A stretch of DNA of 40,883 nt from Phoronis australis (taxonomy: Eukaryota; Phoronida; Phoronidae), in contig NMRA01001118.1 in NCBI GenBank assembly GCA_002633005.1, positions 4,615-45,497 of the forward strand, read 5' to 3'. The notes beneath the pieces were generated by a model. It was not told where the DNA came from and made no database searches. It saw only the letters and a list, made by a program, of their open reading frames with translations. Positions 12,901-21,318 of the stretch are shown here, in pieces (the first letter of the stretch is position 1; every line of letters starts with the position of its first letter). The position numbers were made by a program, and so were the translations under genes.

Positions 12901-12978
12901 AGTCGCACTTAGTTCATCAACAGCGATTTTAATCCCGTTTTCCACAAAGTCTGTTTCTTGCTCCCTGGAGGCCGCCAT
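3787..12978 (-). CDS. TRMT1L: TRMT1L-like tRNA (guanine) dimethyltransferase, complete 8-exon gene
   Basis: Whole gene, minus strand. Eight exons sum to 1659 nt (552 codons plus stop), and all seven junctions are GT/AG with matching phase. Trm1-family enzymes use S-adenosylmethionine to methylate N2 of guanosine in tRNA; vertebrate TRMT1L has been linked to dimethylguanosine in tRNA-Tyr. Visible in order: an FNRKM motif (about residues 34-38), a Rossmann/SAM motif LDAFAASGISGLQW (about 63-76), the catalytic LDPFG motif (about 154-158), GGIIVVTSTD (173-182), a C-x2-C pair in YCRMC, a C-x-C pair in GCHC, ELGPMW, and near the C-terminus RQAGYRASLTHFDP. ELGPxW followed by SLFNT and the ANKGI segment match my memory of TRMT1L better than TRMT1. 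The N-terminal zinc finger of vertebrate TRMT1L is absent and the protein is shorter (vertebrate about 730 residues). No competing gene model is apparent. Confidence 0.93.
3935..4955 (-). other. TRMT1L intron 7
   Basis: Bounded by GTAAGTAC and TATATTTTAG. No gene, repeat or RNA recognised inside. Confidence 0.85.
4956..5528 (-). CDS. TRMT1L: TRMT1L exon 7 (long exon with low-conservation insert)
   Basis: Acceptor TTGTTTTTAG, donor GTAAGTAC. Begins CGSLFNTQFINRM after the split Trp, continues SSKVKAVLKTLTDES, then about 120 residues rich in Ser, Thr, Asn and Pro that I do not recognise, then a basic RKRKFED patch (possible nuclear signal) and EEPPFYWNPQWRKMSGL, matching the family PPFYY-N segment. 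The frame remains open upstream to 5752, but that part is intron: it has no family similarity and overlaps a G-rich repeat. Confidence 0.9.
5640..5730 (-). repeat. G-rich degenerate minisatellite, minus strand
   Basis: Read on the minus strand it contains GGGGGGTTGTGGGTCGTGGG and TCGAGGGGGTT. It resembles the plus-strand block at 6380-6470, so the pair forms an imperfect inverted repeat within intron 6. Confidence 0.5.
6380..6470 (+). repeat. G-rich degenerate minisatellite, plus strand
   Basis: Successive variants of GGTCGATGGGGTTGTGGGTT, GACGGGGTTGTAAGTT and GAGGGGGTCATAGGTC, with a period of about 15-18 bases. It is the partner of the block at 5640-5730. Confidence 0.5.
7133..7211 (-). 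CDS. TRMT1L: TRMT1L exon 6 (small exon, C-x-C zinc ligands)
   Basis: Only 79 nt, so it is too short to stand out as an open frame. Acceptor AATTTTCAG, donor GTGAGTGT. Encodes NPYKLLGCHCIDQQ, then ASAIELGPM, leaving TG to complete Trp. The NPY, C-x-C and ELGPxW elements fill precisely the segment missing between exons 5 and 7 in the family alignment I know. Confidence 0.9.
7212..8203 (-). other. TRMT1L intron 5
   Basis: AT-rich; nothing recognised apart from its splice sites (GTGAAAAC and AATTTTCAG). Confidence 0.85.
8204..8394 (-). CDS. TRMT1L: TRMT1L exon 5 (C-terminal Trm1 domain start)
   Basis: Acceptor CTTGTTGCAG, donor GTGAAAAC. Encodes SAAKANKGIDVVFACASE, VRVLRGPKQAD, and VLYCRMCQDRAF with a C-x2-C pair expected to help coordinate zinc with exon 6 cysteines. 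191 nt; leaves G to complete Val with exon 6. The frame stays open past the donor (to 8172), but only the spliced version joins the conserved NPY block. Confidence 0.92.
8395..9012 (-). other. TRMT1L intron 4
   Basis: AT-rich; no repeat or RNA recognised. Open frames across it are read-through from exon 4 or its antisense. Confidence 0.85.
9013..9225 (-). CDS. TRMT1L: TRMT1L exon 4 (catalytic DPFG block)
   Basis: Acceptor CTTCTTTTAG, donor GTTAGTGC. Encodes YLDPFGTAVQYLDVAF, NGGIIVVTSTD, HVARRNYGA, ECFKEVAVRILIGAMV. LDPFG is the hallmark methyltransferase motif of Trm1, with the catalytic aspartate. 213 nt; leaves AG to complete Arg with exon 5. Confidence 0.95.
9226..10117 (-). other. TRMT1L intron 3, hosting a MITE
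   Basis: Contains the 243-bp terminal-inverted-repeat element at 9261-9503; the rest is AT-rich and without recognised features. Confidence 0.85.
9261..9503. mobile_element. MITE-like element with GGGC ends and 3-bp CAG target duplication
   Basis: Left end GGGCTAATTCCAAC...AACTGACTGA and right end TCAGTCAGTTTC...ACAGGCCC are imperfect inverted repeats of about 25 bp. CAG flanks both sides (9258-9260 and 9504-9506), as expected for a 3-bp target-site duplication; PIF/Harbinger elements make 3-bp duplications. Internally the motif TAAGACAAATCTTAAA occurs twice. There is no coding capacity, so it is a non-autonomous copy. Confidence 0.75.
10118..10364 (-). CDS. TRMT1L: TRMT1L exon 3 (SAM motif, second half, and variable loop)
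   Basis: Acceptor TTTTCCAG, donor GTAATATG. Encodes GISGLQWKKCLSSSVQVAVN, completing the Rossmann motif, then a SIDSIKQN helix, a divergent acidic stretch, and SERQFDF just before the catalytic block. Codon GT|T is split across the junction with exon 4, giving DFV-YLDPFG. Confidence 0.92.
10365..11015 (-). other. TRMT1L intron 2
   Basis: Contains an antisense open frame of 92 codons (10692-10970) with no recognisable domain; treated as chance. Confidence 0.8.
11016..11098 (-). CDS. TRMT1L: TRMT1L exon 2 (SAM-binding motif, first half)
   Basis: Acceptor is a pyrimidine-rich tract ending TTTTGAAG, donor is GTAAGATT. After completing the split Arg codon it encodes ELCLCALKVL, then RCLDAFAAS, the first part of the SAM-binding motif. 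An in-frame TGA just upstream of the acceptor confirms the boundary. 83 nt; the last G completes a Gly with exon 3. Confidence 0.9.
11099..12853 (-). other. TRMT1L intron 1, hosting a copy of repeat R2
   Basis: The distal part (12295-12720) is an interspersed repeat; the remainder holds nothing recognised. Confidence 0.85.
12295..12720. repeat. Interspersed repeat R2, copy 1
   Basis: Shares blocks such as GCAGCTTCGCAGCAGCAAAA, GAAGAACAGTTGA, CTCAAGGAAGAATGTA and TTTTTAATGACA, in the same order, with 32300-32720, and in reverse complement with 32775-33100. The family is unknown to me and shows no clear coding region. It may be a decayed DNA transposon. Confidence 0.7.
12854..12978 (-). CDS. 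TRMT1L: TRMT1L exon 1 (start codon, N-terminus)
   Basis: Reads MAASREQETDFVENGIKIAV and continues to FNRKMRTS, 41 codons plus AG, then donor GTAATT. The start was chosen because the ATG lies in the context CGAAATGGCGGCC, it opens an in-frame run that joins exon 2 exactly, and FNRKM is the conserved first block of Trm1 proteins. No zinc-finger sequence precedes it in the exon. Confidence 0.9.
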
Positions 12979-13060
12979 TTCGAAACACCGCGTTCTTGGT
13001 TTCTCAAGACCAAAGAGTAAACACGTCTACAGCGTCCTCCTTTGACGCACGAATGACGGT
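12970..13060 (-). promoter_or_regulatory. TRMT1L promoter with a YY1-type motif over the start codon
   Basis: The start codon sits inside AAATGGCGGCC, which resembles the YY1 downstream element (AAGATGGCGGC) often found over the first ATG of TATA-less housekeeping genes. The following 90 bases are richer in CpG than the surroundings and no TATA box is evident. Promoter function is inferred. Confidence 0.45.
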
Positions 13061-14701
13061 ACGCTCAGGCTTTGCAAGCCTATCTATTTCTTAGCCACTA
13101 TACAACTGCTGGCCGGACACCGGGACGCCTAAGTCAGAACTGGTGAAGTGCGCCTTGACTTATTTATTTTACAAATGCGGTATGACTTGGAATTTGCGTG
13201 TTATGGCTCTAAAATGCTGTGTGTACAATGCGTACAGGGCATGAATTTTCTGTACTCCAGAGCCGAGGCTTTAGTGTCTTCTAGACCGGACCCAATGCCA
13301 ATTCACACTCCAAAATAACACCTTTAAATGACATGTAATCCCTACTGTAAGGAACAGATTAACACTGCGTACATAATCCTCGTGTAATATATGTCTCACG
13401 TCAAATCAGGTCAGTGGGTTGAGTCCGGTCTCCGTTGAGGAGAGGGTTCATTTTTTCGACTTCAGTAAACACTTGAATTCAGTGAATTGTTCAGGTGGCA
13501 TATTCATATCAGAAACCATATTTCCTCAGAACATCCCATAGCCCATATCTAAGAAATTTGAGGACAATAGGTGGCTATTAAAGCAGAGATGTCATATCAG
13601 CCAACGATAGATGTCACGTACGTCTCTTTAACCGTGTGAGAGGGTCAGTGTTCAAACGCGCATGGCCTACGCATTCAGTCGAGCTGCCATCATTCTGCAA
13701 AAAAACGATCGCGAGTGAGCAATGTTTTAAATCCTAAGCTCCTCGGTTAGCAGGTTAACTGTGACAAAATGCTCCACAATCGAAATCTGTAAATCCGAAA
13801 TCCGGTTCCGCAAAAGGCCACCACTGAATTTCCGGCAGTGAGTGGCGACAAATTGCCATAACTCCCTGCACCCGGCCTATGCGTCAAGTTTCTACACTAA
13901 AGCATTTTTCATTGTGACCAAACTCTAAGATAATTTTCACAGATCACTGTAACTTCACGTTGATGCACTCAATGAGCTTATGTCATTGGACGCACCAACG
14001 TTGAGTCTGGGCGCGAAGGAGTGGATGAACGTGCTCCACGCGCATGAGTCATGCGGCATAGTCTGCATAAAAGCCATATCACGCGGCACGGTTATGTTGC
14101 GCTAAAGAGGCATAAATATACTCGGCCATGTTAACAGCTCCGCATCCTTCACTTAATACCGGTAAGTAGCCTATAGGAAAAGTTTCAGAGAGTGACCCTA
14201 TCAATGAAAGATGTTGCAATTGAAAGAGACCAGGCAAACTCAGAATACAAATTTATCGGCTATACATAAACAAACAGCAGAAAATACATGTATGCAAAAA
14301 CATCCGATTCCTCTTTATTCTTCTGCACGTATTTGACCATAGATTGTAGCATCATCAGTGAAATGGAACTTGCTATGATGAATGATGCCTAGCTCAGTTT
14401 TACTTAGGTTCTCATCTTTGAAATCAAAAAGGGTTAAGCAAGAAAGAAGTACGATAATCGCATGGTTTTTCAAATCCGAGCGCGCCACAAGGTCAACTAA
14501 GGCCGCTCCTTTACATGTAGGGCTTGAGTTGGTGCCAAATTTGTTTGAACATATACACGTACCCTTTCAAGATCTGGGTACAAGCTAGGAACCAGTTCCT
14601 AGGTACAAGTTAGCAAACCAAAACCTGACACGAAGTTGTACATTCTTCCTTCAGACATGCGTAGACCACTAGCGCTGCTTGCTTAATGATCATATACGTC
14701 A
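13061..14701. other. No supported gene
   Basis: Intergenic or 5' intron of the sushi gene. No signal-peptide exon that splices in phase to 16030 could be identified. Confidence 0.5.
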
Positions 14702-15358
14702 ACATTTGAGGGCAACTGGAATATAATGTACATGTACATGTACGACAATCTCTGTTCTCGCTGACCCTAACGCCCATTGTTTAACACCATTACGCATAGT
14801 TCACGGAAAACAAAGCAATTTCCGTGTATCAGTTACTATGGGTTCTTTGCCACCGGGATTTTCTGTAATTTAGCCCATCCAATGAAACACCCATGGCCGT
14901 TTATGCGGAAAATTATGCCAAATACACGCCCATGGGTGTTTGTTTAGTGTTACAACCTGTGGTGTTAAGTGTGCACACAGTGGGACATTAATTTGTAAAT
15001 TTTCGTCCTAAAAGTCCACTCAGAGTCNACATTTGAGGGCAACTGGAATATACTGTAATGTACATGTACATGTACGACAATCTCTGTTCTCGCTGACCCT
15101 AACGCCCATTGTTTAACACCATTACGCATAGTTCACGGAAAACAAAGCAATTTCCGTGTATCAGTTACTATGGGTTCTTTGCCACCGGGATTTTCTGTAA
15201 TTTAGCCCATCCAATGAAACACCCATGGCCGTTTATGCGGAAAATTATGCCAAATACACGCCCATGGGTGTTTGTTTAGTGTTACAACCTGTGGTGTTAA
15301 GTGTGCACACAGTGGGACATTAATTTGTAAATTTTCGTCCTAAAAGTCCACTCAGAGT
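14702..15358. repeat. 326-bp tandem duplication joined at a single N (15028)
   Basis: 14702-15027 and 15029-15358 are nearly identical (beginning ACATTTGAGGGCAACTGGAA, ending CTCAGAGTC), differing by a small insertion near GGAATATA. The join is GAGTC-N-ACATTTG; if N is A, the junction reproduces the sequence seen at both outer edges. An assembly join of two alleles is likelier than a biological duplication. Each copy also contains an inverted pair built on ACACCCATGG / CCCATGGGTGTTT. Confidence 0.85.
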
Positions 15359-15522
15359 CAACTTTTTGTCACAAATTCTGTTTTGTGGAGCATTAATCAT
15401 TTAGGAAAACGCACAAGGTGTTCGCGAACTATGAATTTATTAACATAAAATTAAAAAAATGCAGTCTTACGTAAAAAATGTCAAAGTCACCAAAACTAGT
15501 ACTTTCCCTTTACACGCCCGAA

Positions 15523-15540
15523 TAAACGCCCGGGCGTTTA
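15523..15540. repeat. Perfect 18-bp palindrome TAAACGCCCGGGCGTTTA
   Basis: Perfectly self-complementary, with CACGCCCGAATAAACG just before it and AAAACGCC shortly after. The CCCATGGGTGTTT hairpins of the neighbouring tandem repeat are similar in style. Role unknown. Confidence 0.7.
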
Positions 15541-16029
15541 ATTGGTATTGCTAAAACGCCTGAAATGTTTCATTTTCCGAATACTCTCCAGTGGGCTTAT
15601 ACAGTGTATCTACTGAACTTCACGGTACCAACGACAAGAAAGTCTGAGGAGCTCGATGAGTCCACGGTTTCGTTCATCATAACGAGAGTTCTGAATAATT
15701 GAATTTAGTAAAGTAAACAAACGCATAATCATGCGCTTGCCTAGTCAGTGTACGAGAGATTGAAGTCTGTTAAAACGTAGATTTTTCTAAAGATATCGAC
15801 TGCATTGAAGAAATGGCATTACACAATTCCCAACACATTCAGGGTTGTCAGTAAGTCTTTGTTTCCCCCAGAACCATCTTCGCTCAACTTTTGAGTGCAT
15901 TTGTAAAAAGATGCCGGTCTTGTAGATTAAAATTCTATACTTATAGCAACTGTTTTTAAAATCTACGTTCAAGAATTAATTGCCAATTAAAATGCGGTGA
16001 CAACAAGATATTTCACTTTCATTTTCCAG

Positions 16030-16233
16030 GATCTCGATGCCGTGTGCCAAAAATCCCACGTGCCGTAGCAAATGTGAAGGGGTCCGTCAGTGCCCACCAG
16101 TTCGTCACTCTAACGTGCACAGACGACTTCTCTTTTGCCGACGGGCAAAGGTCAATTATGTTGGAATGCCTACCAAATAGCACATGGTCCACGGATGTTC
16201 CGGAAAATGGCTGCCAGGCTTACGGAAACGAAG
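16030..16233 (+). CDS. Sushi (CCP) domain exon of a membrane protein, 5' part of gene missing
   Basis: Acceptor CATTTTCCAG, then a frame with GSRCRVPKIPRA, VTLTCTDDF, SIMLECLPNSTWS and ENGCQA. This is the C-x-VP...C...C-x(n)-W-x(n)-C pattern of one complete sushi/CCP module, an extracellular beta-sheet domain with two disulfides. The exon enters in phase 1, usual for sushi exons. No canonical GT donor in good context is seen; a GC donor (GAAG|GCAAAG, ending the exon at 16233) is in phase 1 and joins the transmembrane exon. A weaker GT site near 16262 is also phase-compatible. Without splicing the frame runs to a TGA at 16271. Sushi identification is firm; the 3' end is inferred. Confidence 0.75.
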
Positions 16234-16706
16234 GCAAAGATTTGTTTAATATTGGAACGAGTTCGATATGAAATCGCAAACGTGAGAATAGATACATGTA
16301 CCTAGATGTAACATGACTCTTAAGTGCATGGTCCATTCTACAGTGTATTTGTGCTACGAGCTTTGCAAACTATGATCCCCGCGATTGCTCAGTGTATTGA
16401 AAGACAATAACCGGACAGGTGAATTTTTGAAACAAAACCAGCTGAGTAACAATCGTCCGCTAAAGTGTAGCGACTTTGGAATATAGTTAGACAGCGATTG
16501 CGGATCGATCATCCACTGTGAGCTAAACAATCTACTCAGTTGGCGATAGCTGGACAATGTCCGACCCCATGGGAGGTTTGTTATTATTAACAAATTGGAC
16601 AACGACATACAGCAAAATCAATTCGAGGTCCCGCCTAAATGTCACTGCCTTTGAGAACCATACCAGTATTCTTCTCATCACGTTTTCCTTCTTTCCACAT
16701 GTATAG

Positions 16707-17173
16707 GATACGCGGCGCCATTGATGTCAGGGACAGTACTTGGAGACGAAATTGGTTGGTACGGTTTTCTCTTCTTTCTTGCCCTACCCGTGGTCGGTTT
16801 CTTTGTATGGCTGGCAATGGACATCGTGAGGAAGAAGCGACTGAGAGAAGCTGTTAAGCAACAGGAGAAGGCGCTGACCGCAGCTTTGGTGGCAATGTGT
16901 AGACGAAGCGGCGACCTCTCTATGGAAACGACTATTAAAAACGACGAGCAGGATTATCCACCACTGTTATGTTCAGACATAAAGATGTCCGTTAAGAGGA
17001 AAAAGGTTCCATTGAGACGATGCCCGAGCAATGCACAACTTGACCAACTACAACACAATGGAGGCTGCACTGGCGCGTCAACAAATCTATGTAGCGAAAA
17101 ACATAGAAAACGCATAATTCGATCCGACTTAAATCTAAATGTAGTGAAATTGGGTACACAAAATTACTTATAA
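16707..17173 (+). CDS. Transmembrane and cytoplasmic-tail terminal exon of the sushi protein
   Basis: Acceptor TTCCACATGTATAG, then two bases completing a Gly and 154 codons plus stop. It reads YAAPLMSGTVLGDEI, a hydrophobic segment GWYGFLFFLALPVVGFFVWL, the stop-transfer RKKRLREAVKQQEK, and a cytoplasmic tail of about 110 residues rich in basic patches (KRKK, KHRKR) with a DYPPLL segment. No enzymatic domain is recognised in the tail. A single-pass type I topology follows from the extracellular sushi domain upstream. AATAAA at 17415-17420 suits the 3' end. It could be a complement-type regulator, adhesion molecule or receptor; the tail does not decide. Confidence 0.75.
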
Positions 17174-17966
17174 AATCATGCTGGGACTAGTCATCGTAGC
17201 CAAGGGTGAAAATATTTACTTTGAAATTTTATCGGATAAAAGGATTGAGATATCTTCGAAACCCAGCTACAGTACATTGTAAATTGTCAATAACCTAATT
17301 CTAAGATCCGTGACAATATTTCAAAAACTTATACCAAGTAGGTGTGCGATCACATACATGCACGCTGTTTAAATTCAACATGACATCTATTGTAAAAGAC
17401 TCATTAATTCCGTGAATAAATGAACACACATGCTCCCCCTGTTAAGCCTGGAGCAAATTTGCTTATGGGACATAAAGAATCAGACCGGCAGACGGCGTCT
17501 GCCGCTTGAAAACTACACATGACGAAACCATGGGATCAGTCACACACAGACTGGACACATTTAAGCTTCCATGAACAAACACTGTCAATTTGGAGGTCCA
17601 CGGTAGCACGGATGTCTTACCTACCAAAACGGCTAGTTAGAAGGACAACAAATCCACCTGCCCATGTGTATCGCGGTGCTTTAAACAACGGTCTGTAAGA
17701 AGTGAATTTTGTCCTACGCTCCACAAAACTTTTTTCTGAAAAATATCACTTGAGCCATAGTGCCGAACTGAGAATGTACACGTAATGGTAGTTACTGGCA
17801 TAATATCGCTAAATTATTTCTAAATAGTGATTCTTTTATAATGGGGCTATTCGGAGAATTCCCCTCGTGGTGTCGCTGCTGTACTAGTGGTGAATGAGTT
17901 GCGCATGCTTGGCTGTCTGCATGTAAACAACTGGTAAAAGATGGAATTGTTATCGAAATAAGTCGT
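17174..17966. other. 3' UTR and spacer before gene A
   Basis: Contains an 8-bp-arm hairpin CGGCAGAC-GGC-GTCTGCCG (17486-17504) and, at 17843-17892, a block (GGGGCTATTCG, then GTACTAGTGGTG 38 bases on) that recurs at the outer ends of units B and C. No exon supported. Confidence 0.5.
17415..17420 (+). terminator. Poly(A) signal AATAAA for the sushi/TM gene
   Basis: Canonical AATAAA about 240 nt downstream of the stop codon, in the context CGTGAATAAATG. Confidence 0.5.
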
Positions 17967-18017
17967 CGCAGTAAGCCCTATTGCTGCTAATTTCCCTGGT
18001 GCACAAATTTCCAAAAG

Positions 18018-18151
18018 ACCTAAGATTACTATATTCGTGGACAACTGCGGTCGAAAGGGTCAACTAACTGACAAAATGTTTGTGGATGCTGAAACCCCGT
18101 GTGTGCTCTATGACTATGCAGTTCCATTCGGAAACTACACAACATTACTTG
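18018..18151 (+). CDS. Gene A, penultimate exon (unrecognised protein)
   Basis: An open frame in good coding style reads PKITIFVDNCGRKGQLTDKM, then FVDAETPCVLYDY, then AVPFGNYTTLL, and ends at donor GTAGGTTC leaving one base. The 3' end is supported by an equivalent exon in copy C (AFPLRDYLLALLG) and by phase agreement with the conserved terminal exon. The 5' boundary is uncertain: the frame is open back to about 17963, and AG at 18016-18017 is one possible acceptor. I do not recognise the family. No upstream exon could be identified, because the sushi/TM gene lies immediately before. Confidence 0.5.
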
Positions 18152-18784
18152 GTAGGTTCTTAGCAATCAGTTTCTATCAACATCGTTCGATGATGTTATC
18201 CCCACCAGTTACCCCACTGAATAACAGGTTTATTGAGTGGAACTAAGTGTTTTGCCGGGTAGGCTAGCAACACATATTCATATTCTGGGTGGGAGTGCTC
18301 TCAAAATAAGAGGTGTTTGGTACGTGGTGCACAGAAGTCAAGGGTGACTTTTTCACAGCACTTTCTCTTCAAAACTACATGTATGCCTTTTCCAATAAAA
18401 TTCTCTAGATGAGCGAGTTTCCATATTTTATCGCGGACCCCACCCCCAGGACTACCAGATCAGTTGTCGAATTAACATGAATAAGCCTTAATTCAGTAAA
18501 TGTCGTAACATTGCACTGGGGAAACAATTAACACCTAGAATAAATTTTACTTGTTGAGATCAGAAGCACATTTTAAGTGTCATGAAAAATACATTGTTAA
18601 ATCACTTTTAGCCTGTTTCACATATTTTAATTCAGATATTAAATAAGACTTGGGTACAAAGGTTATTAGTTTCTACGCATAAACATGAAGATGAAACGTC
18701 AAGTATGTTCTGCCTTACAAAGGTAGTTTTGTCTTTTATTTTCTTTTACAATTTGCTAATATTTCTCCGACTAATCTGTTACAG

Positions 18785-18870
18785 GTGAGAGAAAACAAAT
18801 GAAACCAACCGCCCGGCCATCTGTTTTACCTTTGGACAAAGTGAAAAGCAACCCTTCACCAATAACCTAA
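18785..18870 (+). CDS. Gene A, terminal exon
   Basis: Acceptor ATCTGTTACAG, then a split Gly and 27 codons: ERKQMKPTARPSVLPLDKV, KSNPSPIT, stop TAA. The same exon occurs in copies B (22973) and C (39327, minus). Between A and C the changes are mostly substitutions at protein level, the stop is at the same codon position, and the acceptor is conserved, so this is real coding sequence. Basic and proline-rich; no domain recognised. Confidence 0.65.
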
Positions 18871-21168
18871 GAGAATTGAATGTAATTCAGAAATTCAGCA
18901 CCTGATTTGCCTGATTATGGACTCCATCGCAATGTTGTTTCATTCTGTACTTTTTCAGTTTGCCATTTTGTTTTTAAATACACTGATAATTGTTTATTCT
19001 CGAAACTTGTGCATAGCAGATTCTTATCCAGCTTGCTACAACTGAAACCAGACAATAAGACAACCGATGCAGTCACTGAATATCATTTACCCATAATGTG
19101 TACCAAATTGAAAAGTTTTTACCAATAGTATAAATTCTTTCTTCTGAAAGGAAAATTTAACGTCACTCAGCTTTTGGCTTTCATTTCACTTGGATCTAAA
19201 TTCAATGGCCTATAGAGGCGCTTGTAAAAAAGGTCCAGTTTCGACACGTGGATTTCTTTCATGTAACCTCATTCAGCCTCAATAACTCTCTTCAATTAGA
19301 CCCTTGAAGGTAAACACAGCAGCATATCACTTGAATCGTTTTGATTCCAAAATCAGACCCTGAACTAGACCAGAGTATCACTAGGTCTTCTTTAGCTTCA
19401 GTCCCTCATGTTTCTTCCAGGAGGGAAATAAGCTATTGTCCACACATGAGTCATTGCCTATGGAAGGGGCATCCTCACCAACAAGGCTTACTTGTGTAGC
19501 AGTCAGATATAGTTCGTCTGAATACACAGACAGACCACTGAGACATGGTCTTATGGCAACTTAGTACTGCGATTCACATTTCTCCAGGATCACTGACTTG
19601 TACATTGTGCCACGCAGCACTGCTGGTGTGTGAAAGTGCTGTGGGAAGAGAACGGAGTAACAAAGCTTGTCTATGATACAGCTTGAAGTTGCCTTAAAAT
19701 GTCACTGAACCTGGAACAAATATTGAAATATGAATTATTAAGTACTCCAGATTGGGTCAAAAATGTTATCCCTAGTTTTCAAAAATATATTGTGACTGTT
19801 CTACAGTTTCACATAAAATTAAATAATTACTATTTTCAGAAACCAAGGCTGTATATAATAAGTATTGCATAAAACTGCGTCTTTCGTTTTCTTCCTGGCC
19901 ATAACAATTCTTTAAACGTATCACTTGTCAGCAAAATATACAAGTTTTTTGAGACAACTTCAAACTTTGTTACCCATTTTCAAGCCTTTTTAATTCTGAT
20001 ACTTTCAGCAAGTTTAAACTCCATTACAGGTTCATGGGCCCGTCAAGCATACATGTACTTCTAGTCTACGGTTGAGGGAACCGTTTCTCCGACTTTTAAT
20101 TTTTCTTCTAATAGAAGATATGAAGACTTGGGTCATTTAAAAATGATGGATAATCTTTATGTTGTTTAAGAGTAATTACAAATCGTAAGGCACCATCAAA
20201 ATGCAATTTTCACAAAAATGGCAGTCATTCGAATGTATAACGACTTGCAACATTTCAAGGCATGAGTTAAGACTATTCAGTGTCTGTGAATTCAGAAAAT
20301 GTAATATATTTTCATGGGTTTAAAATTGATACAAGTAGCAAAACAGTTTCAGGAAATCAACTTGAAGGGACTTCATGAAGGTTAAGAATTACCTCACCAT
20401 GATCTTTTCCCCAAACATGTACATGTATTACCTGTTATTTCCACACATTCAGTTTTACCAAATATCACAACCCCAAACCCCCATGCCAATCCCCTGCTAA
20501 GGACCTGAATAAGTAAATTAAAAAATTGACTTACATACCTTTCTTTAAAAACAGCTGTTCCTTTTCAAAGGCTTTGTTTGTTGTCTCCAATATTGAAAGT
20601 AGGCTTTGACAACAGATCTGCACTGGATGGGAAGATCTTGTTGGTTAGCTGCAGTCGAATGCTAAAAACCAATTTTTGTCCATTCAGGGACGACGCAGAA
20701 GCGATGCATATCTCCTCTGCTCGGTACAAGCCCTCAAACCTATAAATCAAAGGTAAAGTGAAAACAGACGTGATAGATTTCCATTTCAACGTGGAATAGA
20801 TTTCCAGAAGACATACACTGTATGATAGGAAGTAAACAAATTGTCTAATGCAATGGATATTTGCCATGTAGGCCTATCTTTTGCCATTGGGCTTGGTTTG
20901 TAATCTTAACTCATTAACCTGTATCGAGTTGTCAGCATAAACACTCAGCATTGATTGATGAAACTGCCACTGATAAACTGTCAGAATTCATTCCAAACAA
21001 TAATAATGCTTTGATGTACGAAAAGACCCCGACTGCTACGACAAGTACCGTATCACATACATGTACATGTATCACAACAAACAAAGATTAACCCGACTGC
21101 CGCGAAGTCGCCATCGGCGAGTACCTCAGTTAACAGGCACGTCGTGCTTACTTTCTCTCATAGAAGTA
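18871..21168. other. 3' region of gene A, no further exon on the plus strand supported
   Basis: Long untranslated or spacer DNA. On the minus strand an exon-like block (20545-20750) is flanked by TGATTTATAG and GTATGTAAG; see separate entry. Confidence 0.5.
20545..20750 (-). other. Exon-like block antisense to the gene A 3' region
   Basis: Minus strand: acceptor TTTGATTTATAG, a frame FEGLYRAEEICIASASSLNG, continuing to KPTFNIGDNKQSL and a stop, then donor AAAG|GTATGTAAG. Copy C keeps the acceptor (TTGGTTTTCAG) and a donor (GTACGTGAG) but has frameshifting indels; in copy B most of the block is deleted (A positions 20600-20799). It may be an exon of a non-coding antisense transcript or of a decayed gene; protein coding is not supported by conservation. 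Confidence 0.3.
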
Positions 21169-21207
21169 TCGTCCGGTTACCTATTTTCGTCAGGCTCCAA
21201 AGTTCGT

Positions 21208-21218
21208 CCGCCATCTTG
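21208..21218 (-). promoter_or_regulatory. YY1-type motif in the putative gene B promoter
   Basis: CCGCCATCTTG is the reverse complement of CAAGATGGCGG, a strong YY1 motif. It lies about 110 bases upstream of the candidate first ATG at 21319 in a CpG-rich stretch (21090-21300), which suggests a TATA-less promoter. Confidence 0.45.
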
Positions 21219-21318
21219 TTTCGCGTGCAGCGCAACCACGCGGGACTTAGCGTTCCAATTTGGAGTTCTCGTCTGCACGTTAGGTACTAACTTATCGGAA
21301 GAGACACGTATCAAAGTA

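Larger units (their letters stand above)
18155..21168 (+). repeat. Duplicated unit, copy A
   Basis: Nearly collinear with 22335-25190 (copy B), with a few mismatches per line of 60 and several indels, and with 36386-40462 in reverse complement (copy C, much more diverged). It covers the last intron of gene A, its terminal exon, a long 3' region and further downstream sequence. Copy A lacks a segment present in B and C between TTAACAGGCA and GTGCTTACTTTC. Confidence 0.9.

Noticed and set aside
15640-15690. Possible hammerhead ribozyme (CGATGAGTCC...TTTCG)
   Set aside because: The required CTGATGA and GAAAC core elements are not both present and no closing stem fits.
18018-18151. Resemblance of PCVLYDYAVPFGNYTTLL to the STING ligand-binding segment (CVLEYATPLQTL style)
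   Set aside because: Only a few positions agree, an extra residue is needed, and the following exon is a short basic tail rather than the helix expected in STING. Too weak to name.
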